Assembly: GCF_003254545.1 (NCBI RefSeq)
Contig: NZ_QJRH01000061.1
Coordinates: 86,702-150,701, forward strand
DNA: 64,000 bases
Reading direction: 5' to 3'
Source of the DNA: Flavobacterium tistrianum
GTDB taxonomy: Bacteria; Bacteroidota; Bacteroidia; Flavobacteriales; Flavobacteriaceae
Position 1 is the first letter of the stretch, and every line of letters starts with the position of its first letter. The notes below the pieces were generated by a model. It was given only the letters and a program-made list of their open reading frames with translations. It was not told the DNA's origin and ran no database searches. Shown one piece after another: positions 51,425 to 60,019 of this stretch. A program made the position numbers and the translations under genes.

Positions 51425-52561
51425 TTATTTTAGTTTTTTCGGAATGTCTTTTTCAAATATAGTCTGATCTAAATTATAGAAATCAACAAAATCTTTTTCG
51501 CTTACTTGTTCATTAAATGGCACGTAATAATGCATTTTCTGTTCTTTTTCCTGCCAGCCGTGATTCCTCCACAACAAAACATAAGAAATTTTATAATCTC
51601 CAATGGCTTTTAATAAAGTTCCTGTCCACCATTTTGGATCTGGAATAGCTTCGTAACCAGCTTCTGCCAATGCCATTAATTTATGCTTTTTTACGATGAT
51701 CTCATTTAGTATTTTGAATTGATTTTGAACTTCTCTGATAAATTTTTCGCCATTTGGATCATCATTATTTTGATAAGTGTCAAAACTTAAAATATCAGCA
51801 TAATCATCTCCAGGATAATTGGCTAAGAAATCGGCTTCACTGCCAAAACTTCCTGTGTTGTAGATATAAATTAGATTGTGAACGCCTTTTTTCTGTAAAT
51901 AATCAACTGTAAATTTCCAAGCGGTTTTAAATTCTTCGGGAGTGCAATTTCCTTTTCCCCACCAGAACCATCCTCCTGTAAGTTCATGAAAAGGTCTAAA
52001 TAGAATAGGAACATTTTTTCCGTTTTTATCTTTTAAAGACAAAAAGAAAGCCGCAGCTTTATCTAGCCAAGAAGCGAATTTTTTATGGTTTTCGGCTCCT
52101 GGTAAAATCGTTTTTAGAGAATTAGGAACGTTATCCCAAGCATTTTTTCCTGTGGCAGGATTATCAAAATGCCAACTGATAGTTGAAATTCCGCCTCTTG
52201 CATTGGCCTCTATAATATATTGTTTCATTTTAGCGAAAGGAACACCATCAATGTTATTGGGTTTGTCATTTTCTAAACCTGCAATGTCCCATCCATAAAT
52301 TGCTGGATAATCGCCGACAACATCTTTTACATCACTTCGCCCGTCTTCATATTTCCATTTTACACCATAGGCCAAATCGTCTTGATGTCCAAATAAGAAT
52401 CCTTTTTGAGATAATGTATTTAAGTTTTTATAAAGTGATTGAGTTTCGGGAGTGGCTTTTTTATCTGAAAGTGATAAAATAGTATTACTGTTGCTTTTTT
52501 GCGATTCGCACGAAGCGCTTATAAAAACAGCAGTTAGAAGCATGATAAAATGTTTTTTCAT
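51425..52561 (-). CDS. GH26 endo-beta-mannanase lipoprotein
   Basis: 378 aa. Lipoprotein signal MKKHFIMLLTAVFISASCESQ (Cys18), probably at the outer membrane. GFLFGHQDDLAYGVKW, WDIAGLENDK, GGISTISWHFDNP; acid/base Glu193 in FRPFHELTGGWFWWGKG; nucleophile Glu300 in LMALAEAGYEAI. All GH26 mannanase landmarks are present and the length fits a single catalytic domain. First gene of the leftward operon, divergent from the AraC gene, so a prime regulated promoter. Initial mannan cutter. Confidence 0.95.
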   Translation of the reverse strand: MKKHFIMLLTAVFISASCESQKSNSNTILSLSDKKATPETQSLYKNLNTLSQKGFLFGHQDDLAYGVKWKYEDGRSDVKDVVGDYPAIYGWDIAGLENDKPNNIDGVPFAKMKQYIIEANARGGISTISWHFDNPATGKNAWDNVPNSLKTILPGAENHKKFASWLDKAAAFFLSLKDKNGKNVPILFRPFHELTGGWFWWGKGNCTPEEFKTAWKFTVDYLQKKGVHNLIYIYNTGSFGSEADFLANYPGDDYADILSFDTYQNNDDPNGEKFIREVQNQFKILNEIIVKKHKLMALAEAGYEAIPDPKWWTGTLLKAIGDYKISYVLLWRNHGWQEKEQKMHYYVPFNEQVSEKDFVDFYNLDQTIFEKDIPKKLK

Positions 52562-52866
52562 TGTCAGGTTATTGATTATTAATGGCGTTAAATGCTAAAG
52601 TTACAATGATTTATGATTCTAAAATCTATTGGTTTTTTATTGGAAAATTCTTTAGCGATTTGTCTTTAAAATTATTAAAACTATAGAAAGTTATTTGATA
52701 AAAAATGATTAATGTTTATTATTAATATTCTTTTTAAAGAAATGATAATTAATTTTTTCAAAGATAAACGGATGATTAAACTGTAATTAATATTATTTTA
52801 TCAATTATATATCATATTATTGCAGTCAAAAAAAGAATATCATCTTTCTGAAAAATACTTTTTAAT
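52562..52866. promoter_or_regulatory. divergent control region between GH26 and AraC genes
   Basis: 305 nt, extremely AT-rich, no gene. Reverse strand has TAACTTTA (52596-52603, one mismatch to TAnnTTTG) 35 nt before the GH26 ATG. TTATCA/GATAAT half-sites at 52744-52749 and 52798-52803 resemble those upstream of susC. Other parts show nothing recognised. Confidence 0.35.
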
Positions 52867-53745
52867 ATGAGTACTACGAAAAATTTTTATAGAGAAATAG
52901 CGCCGCTTGCTGCAAGTGACAGTTTTTTGGTTTTTGACCGCGTAAAAGATAGTTTCGATTTTCCAGTCCATTACCATCCAGAATTTGAGATTAATTTTAT
53001 CTTAAATGGAAAAGGAGTAAAGCGAGTTGTGGGGGATAATATTGAAGAAATTGATAATGTAGAATTGGTTTTGATTGGGCCAAATTTATATCATGGATGG
53101 GAGTTAAATAAATGCACGAATAAAAAGATACATGAAATAACCATACAGTTTCATAATGACTTATTTCATGAATCTTTGCTTGCAAGACGTATTATGAATC
53201 CGATTCGAGATATGTTTAACCGATCTATTCATGGGATTTTATTTTCAAAAAAAACTGCCGAAGAATTGATGCCAAGGCTTGTGAGGCTTTCTAAACTAGA
53301 CGGTATGGATTATTTTTTGGAGATCACTTCTTTATTATATGATCTGGCCAATTCTAGAAATCAACGTTTGCTTTCTACATATACAGTGGACTATGATACG
53401 TTTGATGATTACGATAAAATGAAATTGGTTTACGAGTATGTGCAGAAAAATTTTGCAGAAAAAATTACTTTAGAAGATGCGGCAAATGTAGCGAGCATGT
53501 CTATTATTTCTTTTAACCGATTTATTAAAAAACGTACGGGAAAAACTTTTGTCAATTATATAAATGATATTCGAATTGGCTATGCTGCTCGCTGGCTGGT
53601 GGAGAAAGATATGAGTGTTTCTGAAGTTGCTTTTAAATCTGGCTTTAACAATATTGCAAACTTCAATCGCAGTTTTAAAGCGACTAAAAATTGTACGCCA
53701 AGTCAATATCGTGAAGAATTTTCAGGTTTGAAGCGTATTTTATAG
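52867..53745 (+). CDS. AraC-family transcriptional regulator of the mannan locus
   Basis: 292 aa, soluble. N-terminal cupin sugar-sensing domain (HYHPEFEINFILNGKGVKRVVGDN, LVLIGPNLYHGWE) at ~30-110; two C-terminal helix-turn-helices (KITLEDAANVASMSIISFNRFIKKRTGKTFVNYINDIRI; MSVSEVAFKSGFNNIANFNRSFKATKNCTPSQYREEF). Lacks membrane segments, so it senses a cytoplasmic sugar, in contrast to the hybrid two-component or ECF sensors of most Bacteroides loci. Sits between the two arms it presumably controls. Confidence 0.92.
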   Translation: MSTTKNFYREIAPLAASDSFLVFDRVKDSFDFPVHYHPEFEINFILNGKGVKRVVGDNIEEIDNVELVLIGPNLYHGWELNKCTNKKIHEITIQFHNDLFHESLLARRIMNPIRDMFNRSIHGILFSKKTAEELMPRLVRLSKLDGMDYFLEITSLLYDLANSRNQRLLSTYTVDYDTFDDYDKMKLVYEYVQKNFAEKITLEDAANVASMSIISFNRFIKKRTGKTFVNYINDIRIGYAARWLVEKDMSVSEVAFKSGFNNIANFNRSFKATKNCTPSQYREEFSGLKRIL

Positions 53746-53917
53746 TGATACTTTTTTATCACAAATAAATATTATTTTTAACGAAAACGTTTGCTTTTCG
53801 AGATTTCATTGGTTTTTATTCATTGTTTAGGTTCTTTTTGAGGAGTGTAATTGCGAATAATTTAATTTTTATGTGATTTTATTTTCATATATGTTTTTTT
53901 AATCGCTTACAGTAAAA
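53746..53917. other. AT-rich spacer after the AraC gene
   Basis: Part of the 315-nt gap before susC. No clear hairpin terminator and no coding frame recognised. Operators and promoter of susC follow. Confidence 0.4.
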
Positions 53918-53957
53918 ATATTATCATTAAATGATATAATATTATCGATTTGATAAT
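53918..53957. promoter_or_regulatory. candidate operators upstream of susC (paired TTATC/GATAA)
   Basis: Two adjoining inverted repeats: an imperfect one at 53918-53940 around TTATCATTAAATGATA, and ATTATC-GATTT-GATAAT at 53941-53957, which overlaps the -33 TTG. The spacing fits a dimeric regulator, perhaps the adjacent AraC protein. AT-richness makes chance occurrence possible. Confidence 0.4.
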
Positions 53958-53976
53958 TCTCTCTGTTATAGATTTG
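53950..53976 (+). promoter_or_regulatory. susC promoter (TTG-N16-TAGATTTG)
   Basis: TTG 53950-53952, 16-nt spacer, TAGATTTG 53969-53976; leader of about 78 nt to the susC ATG. Confidence 0.6.
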
Positions 53977-54060
53977 TTAAATAATTTAAAAGTAAAAATT
54001 ATCCAGGCATTTTACTTTTCAGATTATGCAATAAACAAATTTAACTAACCAAACATTATT

Positions 54061-57000
54061 ATGAAAAAACTAATGACTAACTTTCTTCATTGGAATGCTA
54101 ACCACAGAGCGGTTCCTTTGATTTTATTCTTGCTTCTGACTAGTAATTTTATTACTGCTCAGGTTAAAATAACAGGAGTGGTGTCTGATGATAAAGGAAT
54201 GACAATTCCTGGAGCCAACATTTCTGTTGTTGGATCTAAAAATACTGCATCCTCAGACTTTGACGGTAAATATAGTATTGATGCTCCTTCAAATGGGACT
54301 TTGGTAGTGTCATTTATCGGTTTCGATTCCCAAAAAATTGCCATTGCGGGCAAAACTAAAATCAATATTTCTTTAAAACCATCTTCAGAAGACTTAAAAG
54401 AGGTTGTTGTAATTGGTTATGGAACTCAGAAAAAGAAAGATGTAAACGGTGCTATTTCTTCTGTTCGATCAAAAGATATTGAAAACTTAAAGCAGGTTTC
54501 TATTGATCAGATGCTTCAGGGGAAAGCTGCCGGAGTTTCGGTAACAAATAACTCTGGCCAGCCGGGTGGTGCAGCTTCTGTGAGAGTTCGTGGAACGACT
54601 TCTATTACAGGAACAAATGAGCCTTTGTATGTAATTGATGGTGTGCCAATTTCTGGAGATGCAACTGGTAAATCTACGAGCGGACAAACTTTGGCTGGTA
54701 AAGACGGATTTTCTGCTTCTGGAGGAAGCGGTAATACAGCTATGAGTCCGCTATCTATGATTAATCCAAATGATATTGAATCGATGGATATTTTGAAAGA
54801 TGCCTCTGCAACTGCAATTTACGGTTCTCGCGGTGCAAATGGTGTTATTATTATCACAACTAAATCTGGTAAAAAAGGAGGCGGAAAAGTATCGTATGAG
54901 AACTATACTTCTTTTGCAACAGTAAGTAATAAATTGGATGTTTTAAATTTATCAGAATATGCAACTTTAAAAACCAATCTGGCTAAACAATGGGGTTTTC
55001 AGACTCGTCAGGAGTTTTCTCATCCGGAATTGTTAGGAGCTGGTACAAATTGGCAGGATGAAGTATATAGAACGGCTATTTCAAACAGTCATCAGCTTTC
55101 GTTTTCTGGTGCAAAAGATGGAACAAGTTATTATTTGTCTGGGAGTTATTTAGATAATGAAGGAACTATTATCAATTCTGGATTAAAGAGATATACTGTT
55201 AGATTGAATTTAGATTCAAAAATTAAATCTTGGTTAAGAGTTGGTGGAAATTTAACTGGAGGTATTACAAACGAAAGAATTACAGTAAACCAAAGCTATT
55301 CAGGATTAATTTCAAATACATTATTGCAATCTCCTGATATTCCAGTTAGAAATATTGATGGCTCATTTGCAGGTCCGCCATCTTCTGAACAAAGTGTAAC
55401 GTATTACAATCCAGTGGCAGAGGCATTGACGAGAGATAATAAATTGGTTAGAAAAAATTTCTTAGGAAATGTTTATGCTGAGGCAGATATCGTTAAAGGA
55501 TTAAAGTATCGTATTGAAATTGCGGCAAATACTGAGTTTTCTGAAAATGATGACTTCAGACCATCTTATGCATGGGGAAGCCAAGTGAATTTATTAGCAG
55601 ATTTAGACGTAAGAAGACAAAACTGGTACTCTACAAATATTAAAAATTTATTGACTTACGATAGAACTTTTGGTAAGCACAAAATTACGCTTTTGGCAGG
55701 TCAGGAAGCAAATGATTCTCATTGGGAAGGTTTGATTGCATCTGCGCAAGGGTTTAAAACCAATTCAATTCATACCATTAATTTAGCTGATGTTGATAAT
55801 AATACCATAACGCAATATAAAGGAAGCGCTTCGCTTTCGTCTTTATTTGCTCGTGTTATTTACGATTTTAATGATAAATATAGTATTACGGCTTCTATCA
55901 GACAGGACGTTTCGTCTAAATTTGATCCGACTACAGATAACCAAAAAGGAGTTTTTAATGCTATTTCAGGTTCATGGAAATTGTCTAACGAATCTTTTAT
56001 GGAAGGAACTCGTAAATATGTAGACAATATTAAATTTAGAGTTGGTTATGGAGAAACTGGAAATCAGCAGATTCCAAATAACAGTTACTCTGCAATGTTA
56101 GGAACTCAAAACTCAGGTTTAGGAAGCGGATTCTTGCCGTCAAATTACCCAAATCCAGATTTAGTTTGGGAGTCTTTGAATCAGACTAACTTAGGTATTG
56201 ATTTTACATTGTTGAACAATAAGCTTTCTGCAAGTTTTGATGTTTATGATAAAAAATCTAAAGGATTCTTGTTTCAAGTGCCATTGCCTTTATATCTGAC
56301 AGGTGGTGGAGGTCAGTACGGAGGAGTTTCTGCTCCATATTCTAACCTAGGAACTATGAGTAATAAAGGTTATGATATTACGGTTGGATATGATTTAAGA
56401 TCTTCAGGAAACTTTAATTGGGACGCATCTTTAGTCGTTTCTCATTACAAAAATAATCTTGACGAAATCGCTAACGGAATTGTGCTAACTCAAGAAGTTA
56501 ATACTAACGGATATCAGCCAGTTGTGGTTACCAATACTACAATTGGAAATCCAATTGGATTGTTCTATGGATATAAAACAGATGGAATTTTTAAAGATCA
56601 AACGGTTTTAGATAATGCACCGCTTCAATTTGGTCAAGCAGTTGGAAATGGAGCAGGAGAAACAGCTTTAGGCGATGTTAAATATGTGGATGTAAATGGA
56701 GACGGAAAAATTGATGCAAATGATAAAACATTCATCGGAAATCCGCATCCAAAATTCACTTATGGATTTACAAACAATTTCAAATATAAAAACGTAGATC
56801 TTTCTATTTTTCTTCAAGGTTCATACGGAAATGATGTGATGAATTTGACTAGAAGAGCCGGTACAACAAATGCGTCTTTGTATGATAATCAATTAGTGGA
56901 GGCAATGGATTATTATTCTCCAACAAATACAGCAAGTAATAACCCAAGACCAATTGCAGACTCTTCAAATAATAATCTTCTTATTTCAGATCGTTATGTT

Positions 57001-57252
57001 GAAGATGGATCATACTTAAGAATCCAGAATGTTACACTAGGGTATTCTTTGCCACAAGATGTAATTTCAAAATATAAAATATCAAGATTAAGATTGTACG
57101 GGTCTGCTCAGAACCTGTATACGTTTACAAATTATTCAGGTTACGATCCAGAGATTGGTTCATTTAATCAGAATGTGCTTTTATCAGGAATTGACAACGG
57201 AAGATATCCGGTAGCGAGAACATTTTTAATTGGACTTAACCTAGAATTTTAA
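54061..57252 (+). CDS. SusC/RagA TonB-dependent outer-membrane transporter
   Basis: 1063 aa. Signal peptide runs to about residue 34 (ITAQ). A carboxypeptidase-D-like domain at ~36-110 (VKITGVVSDDKGMTIPGANISVVGSKNTASSDFDGKYSIDAP) precedes the SusC plug motif (EVVVIGYGTQKKKDVNGAISSV; LYVIDGVPISG; IYGSRGANGVIIITTKSGK), and a 22-strand barrel ends YPVARTFLIGLNLEF. Imports mannan oligosaccharides with the SusD lid encoded 13 nt later. First gene of a susC-susD-binding protein unit. Confidence 0.96.
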   Translation: MKKLMTNFLHWNANHRAVPLILFLLLTSNFITAQVKITGVVSDDKGMTIPGANISVVGSKNTASSDFDGKYSIDAPSNGTLVVSFIGFDSQKIAIAGKTKINISLKPSSEDLKEVVVIGYGTQKKKDVNGAISSVRSKDIENLKQVSIDQMLQGKAAGVSVTNNSGQPGGAASVRVRGTTSITGTNEPLYVIDGVPISGDATGKSTSGQTLAGKDGFSASGGSGNTAMSPLSMINPNDIESMDILKDASATAIYGSRGANGVIIITTKSGKKGGGKVSYENYTSFATVSNKLDVLNLSEYATLKTNLAKQWGFQTRQEFSHPELLGAGTNWQDEVYRTAISNSHQLSFSGAKDGTSYYLSGSYLDNEGTIINSGLKRYTVRLNLDSKIKSWLRVGGNLTGGITNERITVNQSYSGLISNTLLQSPDIPVRNIDGSFAGPPSSEQSVTYYNPVAEALTRDNKLVRKNFLGNVYAEADIVKGLKYRIEIAANTEFSENDDFRPSYAWGSQVNLLADLDVRRQNWYSTNIKNLLTYDRTFGKHKITLLAGQEANDSHWEGLIASAQGFKTNSIHTINLADVDNNTITQYKGSASLSSLFARVIYDFNDKYSITASIRQDVSSKFDPTTDNQKGVFNAISGSWKLSNESFMEGTRKYVDNIKFRVGYGETGNQQIPNNSYSAMLGTQNSGLGSGFLPSNYPNPDLVWESLNQTNLGIDFTLLNNKLSASFDVYDKKSKGFLFQVPLPLYLTGGGGQYGGVSAPYSNLGTMSNKGYDITVGYDLRSSGNFNWDASLVVSHYKNNLDEIANGIVLTQEVNTNGYQPVVVTNTTIGNPIGLFYGYKTDGIFKDQTVLDNAPLQFGQAVGNGAGETALGDVKYVDVNGDGKIDANDKTFIGNPHPKFTYGFTNNFKYKNVDLSIFLQGSYGNDVMNLTRRAGTTNASLYDNQLVEAMDYYSPTNTASNNPRPIADSSNNNLLISDRYVEDGSYLRIQNVTLGYSLPQDVISKYKISRLRLYGSAQNLYTFTNYSGYDPEIGSFNQNVLLSGIDNGRYPVARTFLIGLNLEF

Positions 57253-57265
57253 AAATTAAAGAAAA

Positions 57266-58864
57266 ATGAAAAAGAAATCTTTTTTAAATAGATATAGCCT
57301 GCTTTTTATAGCAGTTGCATTTTTGACTTTCGGATCTTGTCAGGATGATTTTACCGACAGGCCTTCTGAAGATGGAATAAGTTTGGATTCGTATTACAGC
57401 ACAGATGACCAAGTATCGTCGGCAACAAATGGTATGTATAGCAGAACTTGGTTTCAAATGTATAATAAATTCTGGTGGGCGCTAGAAGTAGGATCTGGAA
57501 ACATGTATTCTGGTTCTCCTGACGTAAGCGGATTAAGAACTTTCTCTTTAAACGGAAGTGATCCAGAATTAGTAAACGGCTGGTCGTCTTTATGGGCAAA
57601 CGTACAGCAGTCTAATATGATTATTAATTTTCTTGCTGCAAGAGTAGGGCCAGGAGTTTCTAAAGATGTCTTAAATAATACTATTGGAGAAGCTTATTTT
57701 ATGAGAGCTACTGCGTATTTTGATTTAGTAAGGCTTTGGGGACCAGTGCCAATTATTGAAAACCCATTAGACTACACGAGTAATCCTTATGTAAATACAA
57801 ACCCAGTTGAGGATATTTATAAATTAATCACGTCAGATTATTTAAAGGCGATTGATTTACTGGTGGCAAAAAACAGAGGAACAAATTATGCAAATAATGG
57901 ACATGTTTCTAAAGGTTCTGCAAAAGCAATGCTGGCAAAAGTGTATTTGTATCAAAAAGATTATGCAAAAGCACGAGCAATGGCAGAAGAGGTGATCAAT
58001 AGCGGTGAGTTTAAACTTTTAGGAGGAGATCAGCTTCCTGGGAAAAGCTTTGGCGATTTGTTTACGTATGCGAACAATAATAACGAAGAATCGATTTTTG
58101 CTATACAATGGAAAGGAGATGGAGCTTACGGATCTGCAAACAATTGTAATACACAATTCGGATTTCAAGATGGTACATTATCAACTTCTAATGCATCTTA
58201 TGCTGGAGTTTTTGGCCCAAGCCAAGAAGTTATACTGTCTTTATATGGTGCTGGAGATTTAAGAAAACATGAAACGGTAATGATTGGCGGCGATACTTAT
58301 CCAAATATTAAAACTACACAAGGAATAGGGTTTACAGTTCCGTCTGGTAAAGATCTTGCTCAGGCGTCTGGAGGAGCAATTAAAAAATATTGCATTGGAG
58401 TGGTTAACGGAAATGTTACAGGCCAGGCAGACGGATGGGCAATGATGGATAACAATACTTATGTAATGCGTTACGCAGAATTGCTATTAATTCATGCTGA
58501 AGCAGTTTTAGCGGGAGGAGCAAGCACATCAGATGCAGCGGCTTTAAGCTCAATCAATGCGGTAAGAAAGAGAGCTGGTTTGGCCGCTTTAGCTTCAATT
58601 ACTTTTGATGATATATTTTTAGAAAGAAGAAAAGAATTATGTTTTGAAGGAGATTATTGGTTTGATCTAGGACGTATAGATAAAGCGAAAGCAATCGCTA
58701 TTATGTCGGCGCAAAATAGAGGAGATAGATACGGAGAACGCCACTATACACCAGTTTATAGTGAAGATCACGCAACAAATGATTTCTATATGGACTATCC
58801 AGATAATGAAGTGGCTAAAAACCCGAAGTTGTTGCAGGCTCCAGTTCCGTATACTTTTAAATAA
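57266..58864 (+). CDS. SusD/RagB-like starch-binding-type lipoprotein
   Basis: 532 aa. Lipoprotein start ending FLTFGSCQDDFTDRPSED (Cys ~25); the acidic residues after Cys suggest surface display. TPR-like helices with NNTIGEAYFMRATAYFDLVRLWGPVPII and SKGSAKAMLAKVYLYQKDYAKARAMAEEVI; C-terminus RRKELCFEGDYWFDLGRIDKAKAI is typical. Forms the lid over the SusC barrel and binds the glycan. Confidence 0.96.
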   Translation: MKKKSFLNRYSLLFIAVAFLTFGSCQDDFTDRPSEDGISLDSYYSTDDQVSSATNGMYSRTWFQMYNKFWWALEVGSGNMYSGSPDVSGLRTFSLNGSDPELVNGWSSLWANVQQSNMIINFLAARVGPGVSKDVLNNTIGEAYFMRATAYFDLVRLWGPVPIIENPLDYTSNPYVNTNPVEDIYKLITSDYLKAIDLLVAKNRGTNYANNGHVSKGSAKAMLAKVYLYQKDYAKARAMAEEVINSGEFKLLGGDQLPGKSFGDLFTYANNNNEESIFAIQWKGDGAYGSANNCNTQFGFQDGTLSTSNASYAGVFGPSQEVILSLYGAGDLRKHETVMIGGDTYPNIKTTQGIGFTVPSGKDLAQASGGAIKKYCIGVVNGNVTGQADGWAMMDNNTYVMRYAELLLIHAEAVLAGGASTSDAAALSSINAVRKRAGLAALASITFDDIFLERRKELCFEGDYWFDLGRIDKAKAIAIMSAQNRGDRYGERHYTPVYSEDHATNDFYMDYPDNEVAKNPKLLQAPVPYTFK

Positions 58865-58883
58865 TTCCTAAAATTAGATTAAT

Positions 58884-59921
58884 ATGAAAAATATAAAAAT
58901 AAAATACCTTTTGCCTTTCATCGCAATGGCATTTATGGTACTGGGCGTGTTTTCATCATGTGAGAATGATGATTCTTCAGGAAGTTCTGGAGCGCCAGTC
59001 ATTACAAGTGTAGCAAAATCCGTTGAAGGTGATTTAGTTCCTGTCACAGTTGGAGATCCTAAAAACTATTATATTATTCAAGGGCAAGGACTTTCTGGTG
59101 TTACAAAAATTTACTTTAATGATTTTGATACCTATTTTAATCCTACACTAGTTACAGATACTGCAATTTTTGTTTTAATTGATGAAAAAACACCTTATGC
59201 AGATGCAAGCAATAAATTGAAATTGGTTACAAAGCAAGGAACAGTTTTATATGATTTTGTTATAGCGCCTCCAACGCCGAAGTTTGGAAGTTATAATCCG
59301 ATAAATGCCGCAAATGGTGATGTGGTTACCATTTATGGAGATTATTTTCTTGATCCTATAGTTAAGGTTGGGACAGCGCAGGCAGAAATAGTTTCTTCCT
59401 CATTAACAGAGATTAAATTTAAAATGCCAGCAAATTCCGCAGATAAATATGTAAGCGTTACCAATATTTCAGGAACGACTATATCTGAAGAAGCAATCGG
59501 ATCAGCCTTATATGATGATGTTCTTCAGGGTGATGCAGGACATTGGATGTGGAGCGGAAGTGATACTTTTGATACTAATTTTAAAGATGATGTAGTGCAA
59601 GGCCAAGCAGCGATTAAATTTGTTTTTGGCGGATGGAATGGAGCTGACATGAAATTTAACTCAAGAGATGTTTCTAAATACAAAGCCTTTAGAGTAAAAG
59701 TAAAAAGTGTTTCTACTAATACAGATGCCAGTGTGATATTTGTTTTTGGCGGATGGGCTTATCAAATTAAAAAGCCATTAACTAACAAATGGACTACTAT
59801 TGAAATTCCGTTTTCTGACATTGGAAATCCAACAACATTTGATCAGCTTACACTTCAGGAATCTGGAAATTTTGGAGGAAATACAATTCTTATGGATGAC
59901 ATGGGATTTGTTTTAAAATAG
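58884..59921 (+). CDS. surface glycan-binding lipoprotein with IPT/TIG domains
   Basis: 345 aa. Lipoprotein signal ... VLGVFSSCENDDSSGS (Cys ~26 followed by acidic residues, an export signal to the cell surface). Two Ig/IPT-like domains (VITSVAKSVEGDLVPVTVGDPKNYYIIQGQGLSG; FGSYNPINAANGDVVTIYGDYFLDPIVKVG), then a C-terminal beta-sandwich with aromatic residues (HWMWSGSDTFD, VFGGWNGADMKFN, VFGGWAYQIKKPL), likely the mannan-binding face. Third gene of the sus unit and followed by a terminator. Confidence 0.88.
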   Translation: MKNIKIKYLLPFIAMAFMVLGVFSSCENDDSSGSSGAPVITSVAKSVEGDLVPVTVGDPKNYYIIQGQGLSGVTKIYFNDFDTYFNPTLVTDTAIFVLIDEKTPYADASNKLKLVTKQGTVLYDFVIAPPTPKFGSYNPINAANGDVVTIYGDYFLDPIVKVGTAQAEIVSSSLTEIKFKMPANSADKYVSVTNISGTTISEEAIGSALYDDVLQGDAGHWMWSGSDTFDTNFKDDVVQGQAAIKFVFGGWNGADMKFNSRDVSKYKAFRVKVKSVSTNTDASVIFVFGGWAYQIKKPLTNKWTTIEIPFSDIGNPTTFDQLTLQESGNFGGNTILMDDMGFVLK

Positions 59922-59956
59922 AAGTAAAGAATCTATTTTGGTTTTAGTTTTGTTTC

Positions 59957-59995
59957 AAGTATTCCCTAATCTACTCAATTAGGGAATACTTTTTT
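59957..59995 (+). terminator. terminator inside the PUL, before GH27
   Basis: AAGTATTCCCTAAT (59957-59970) and ATTAGGGAATACTT (59978-59991), exact 14-bp stem, 7-nt loop, then T6. Splits the sus unit from GH27-GH5 or limits read-through. Confidence 0.85.
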
Positions 59996-60019
59996 ATTAT
60001 ACATTTAAATTTAATTTTG

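Noticed and set aside
60012..60019. TAATTTTG as a promoter for GH27
   Set aside because: It touches the ATG, so transcription would start inside the gene.
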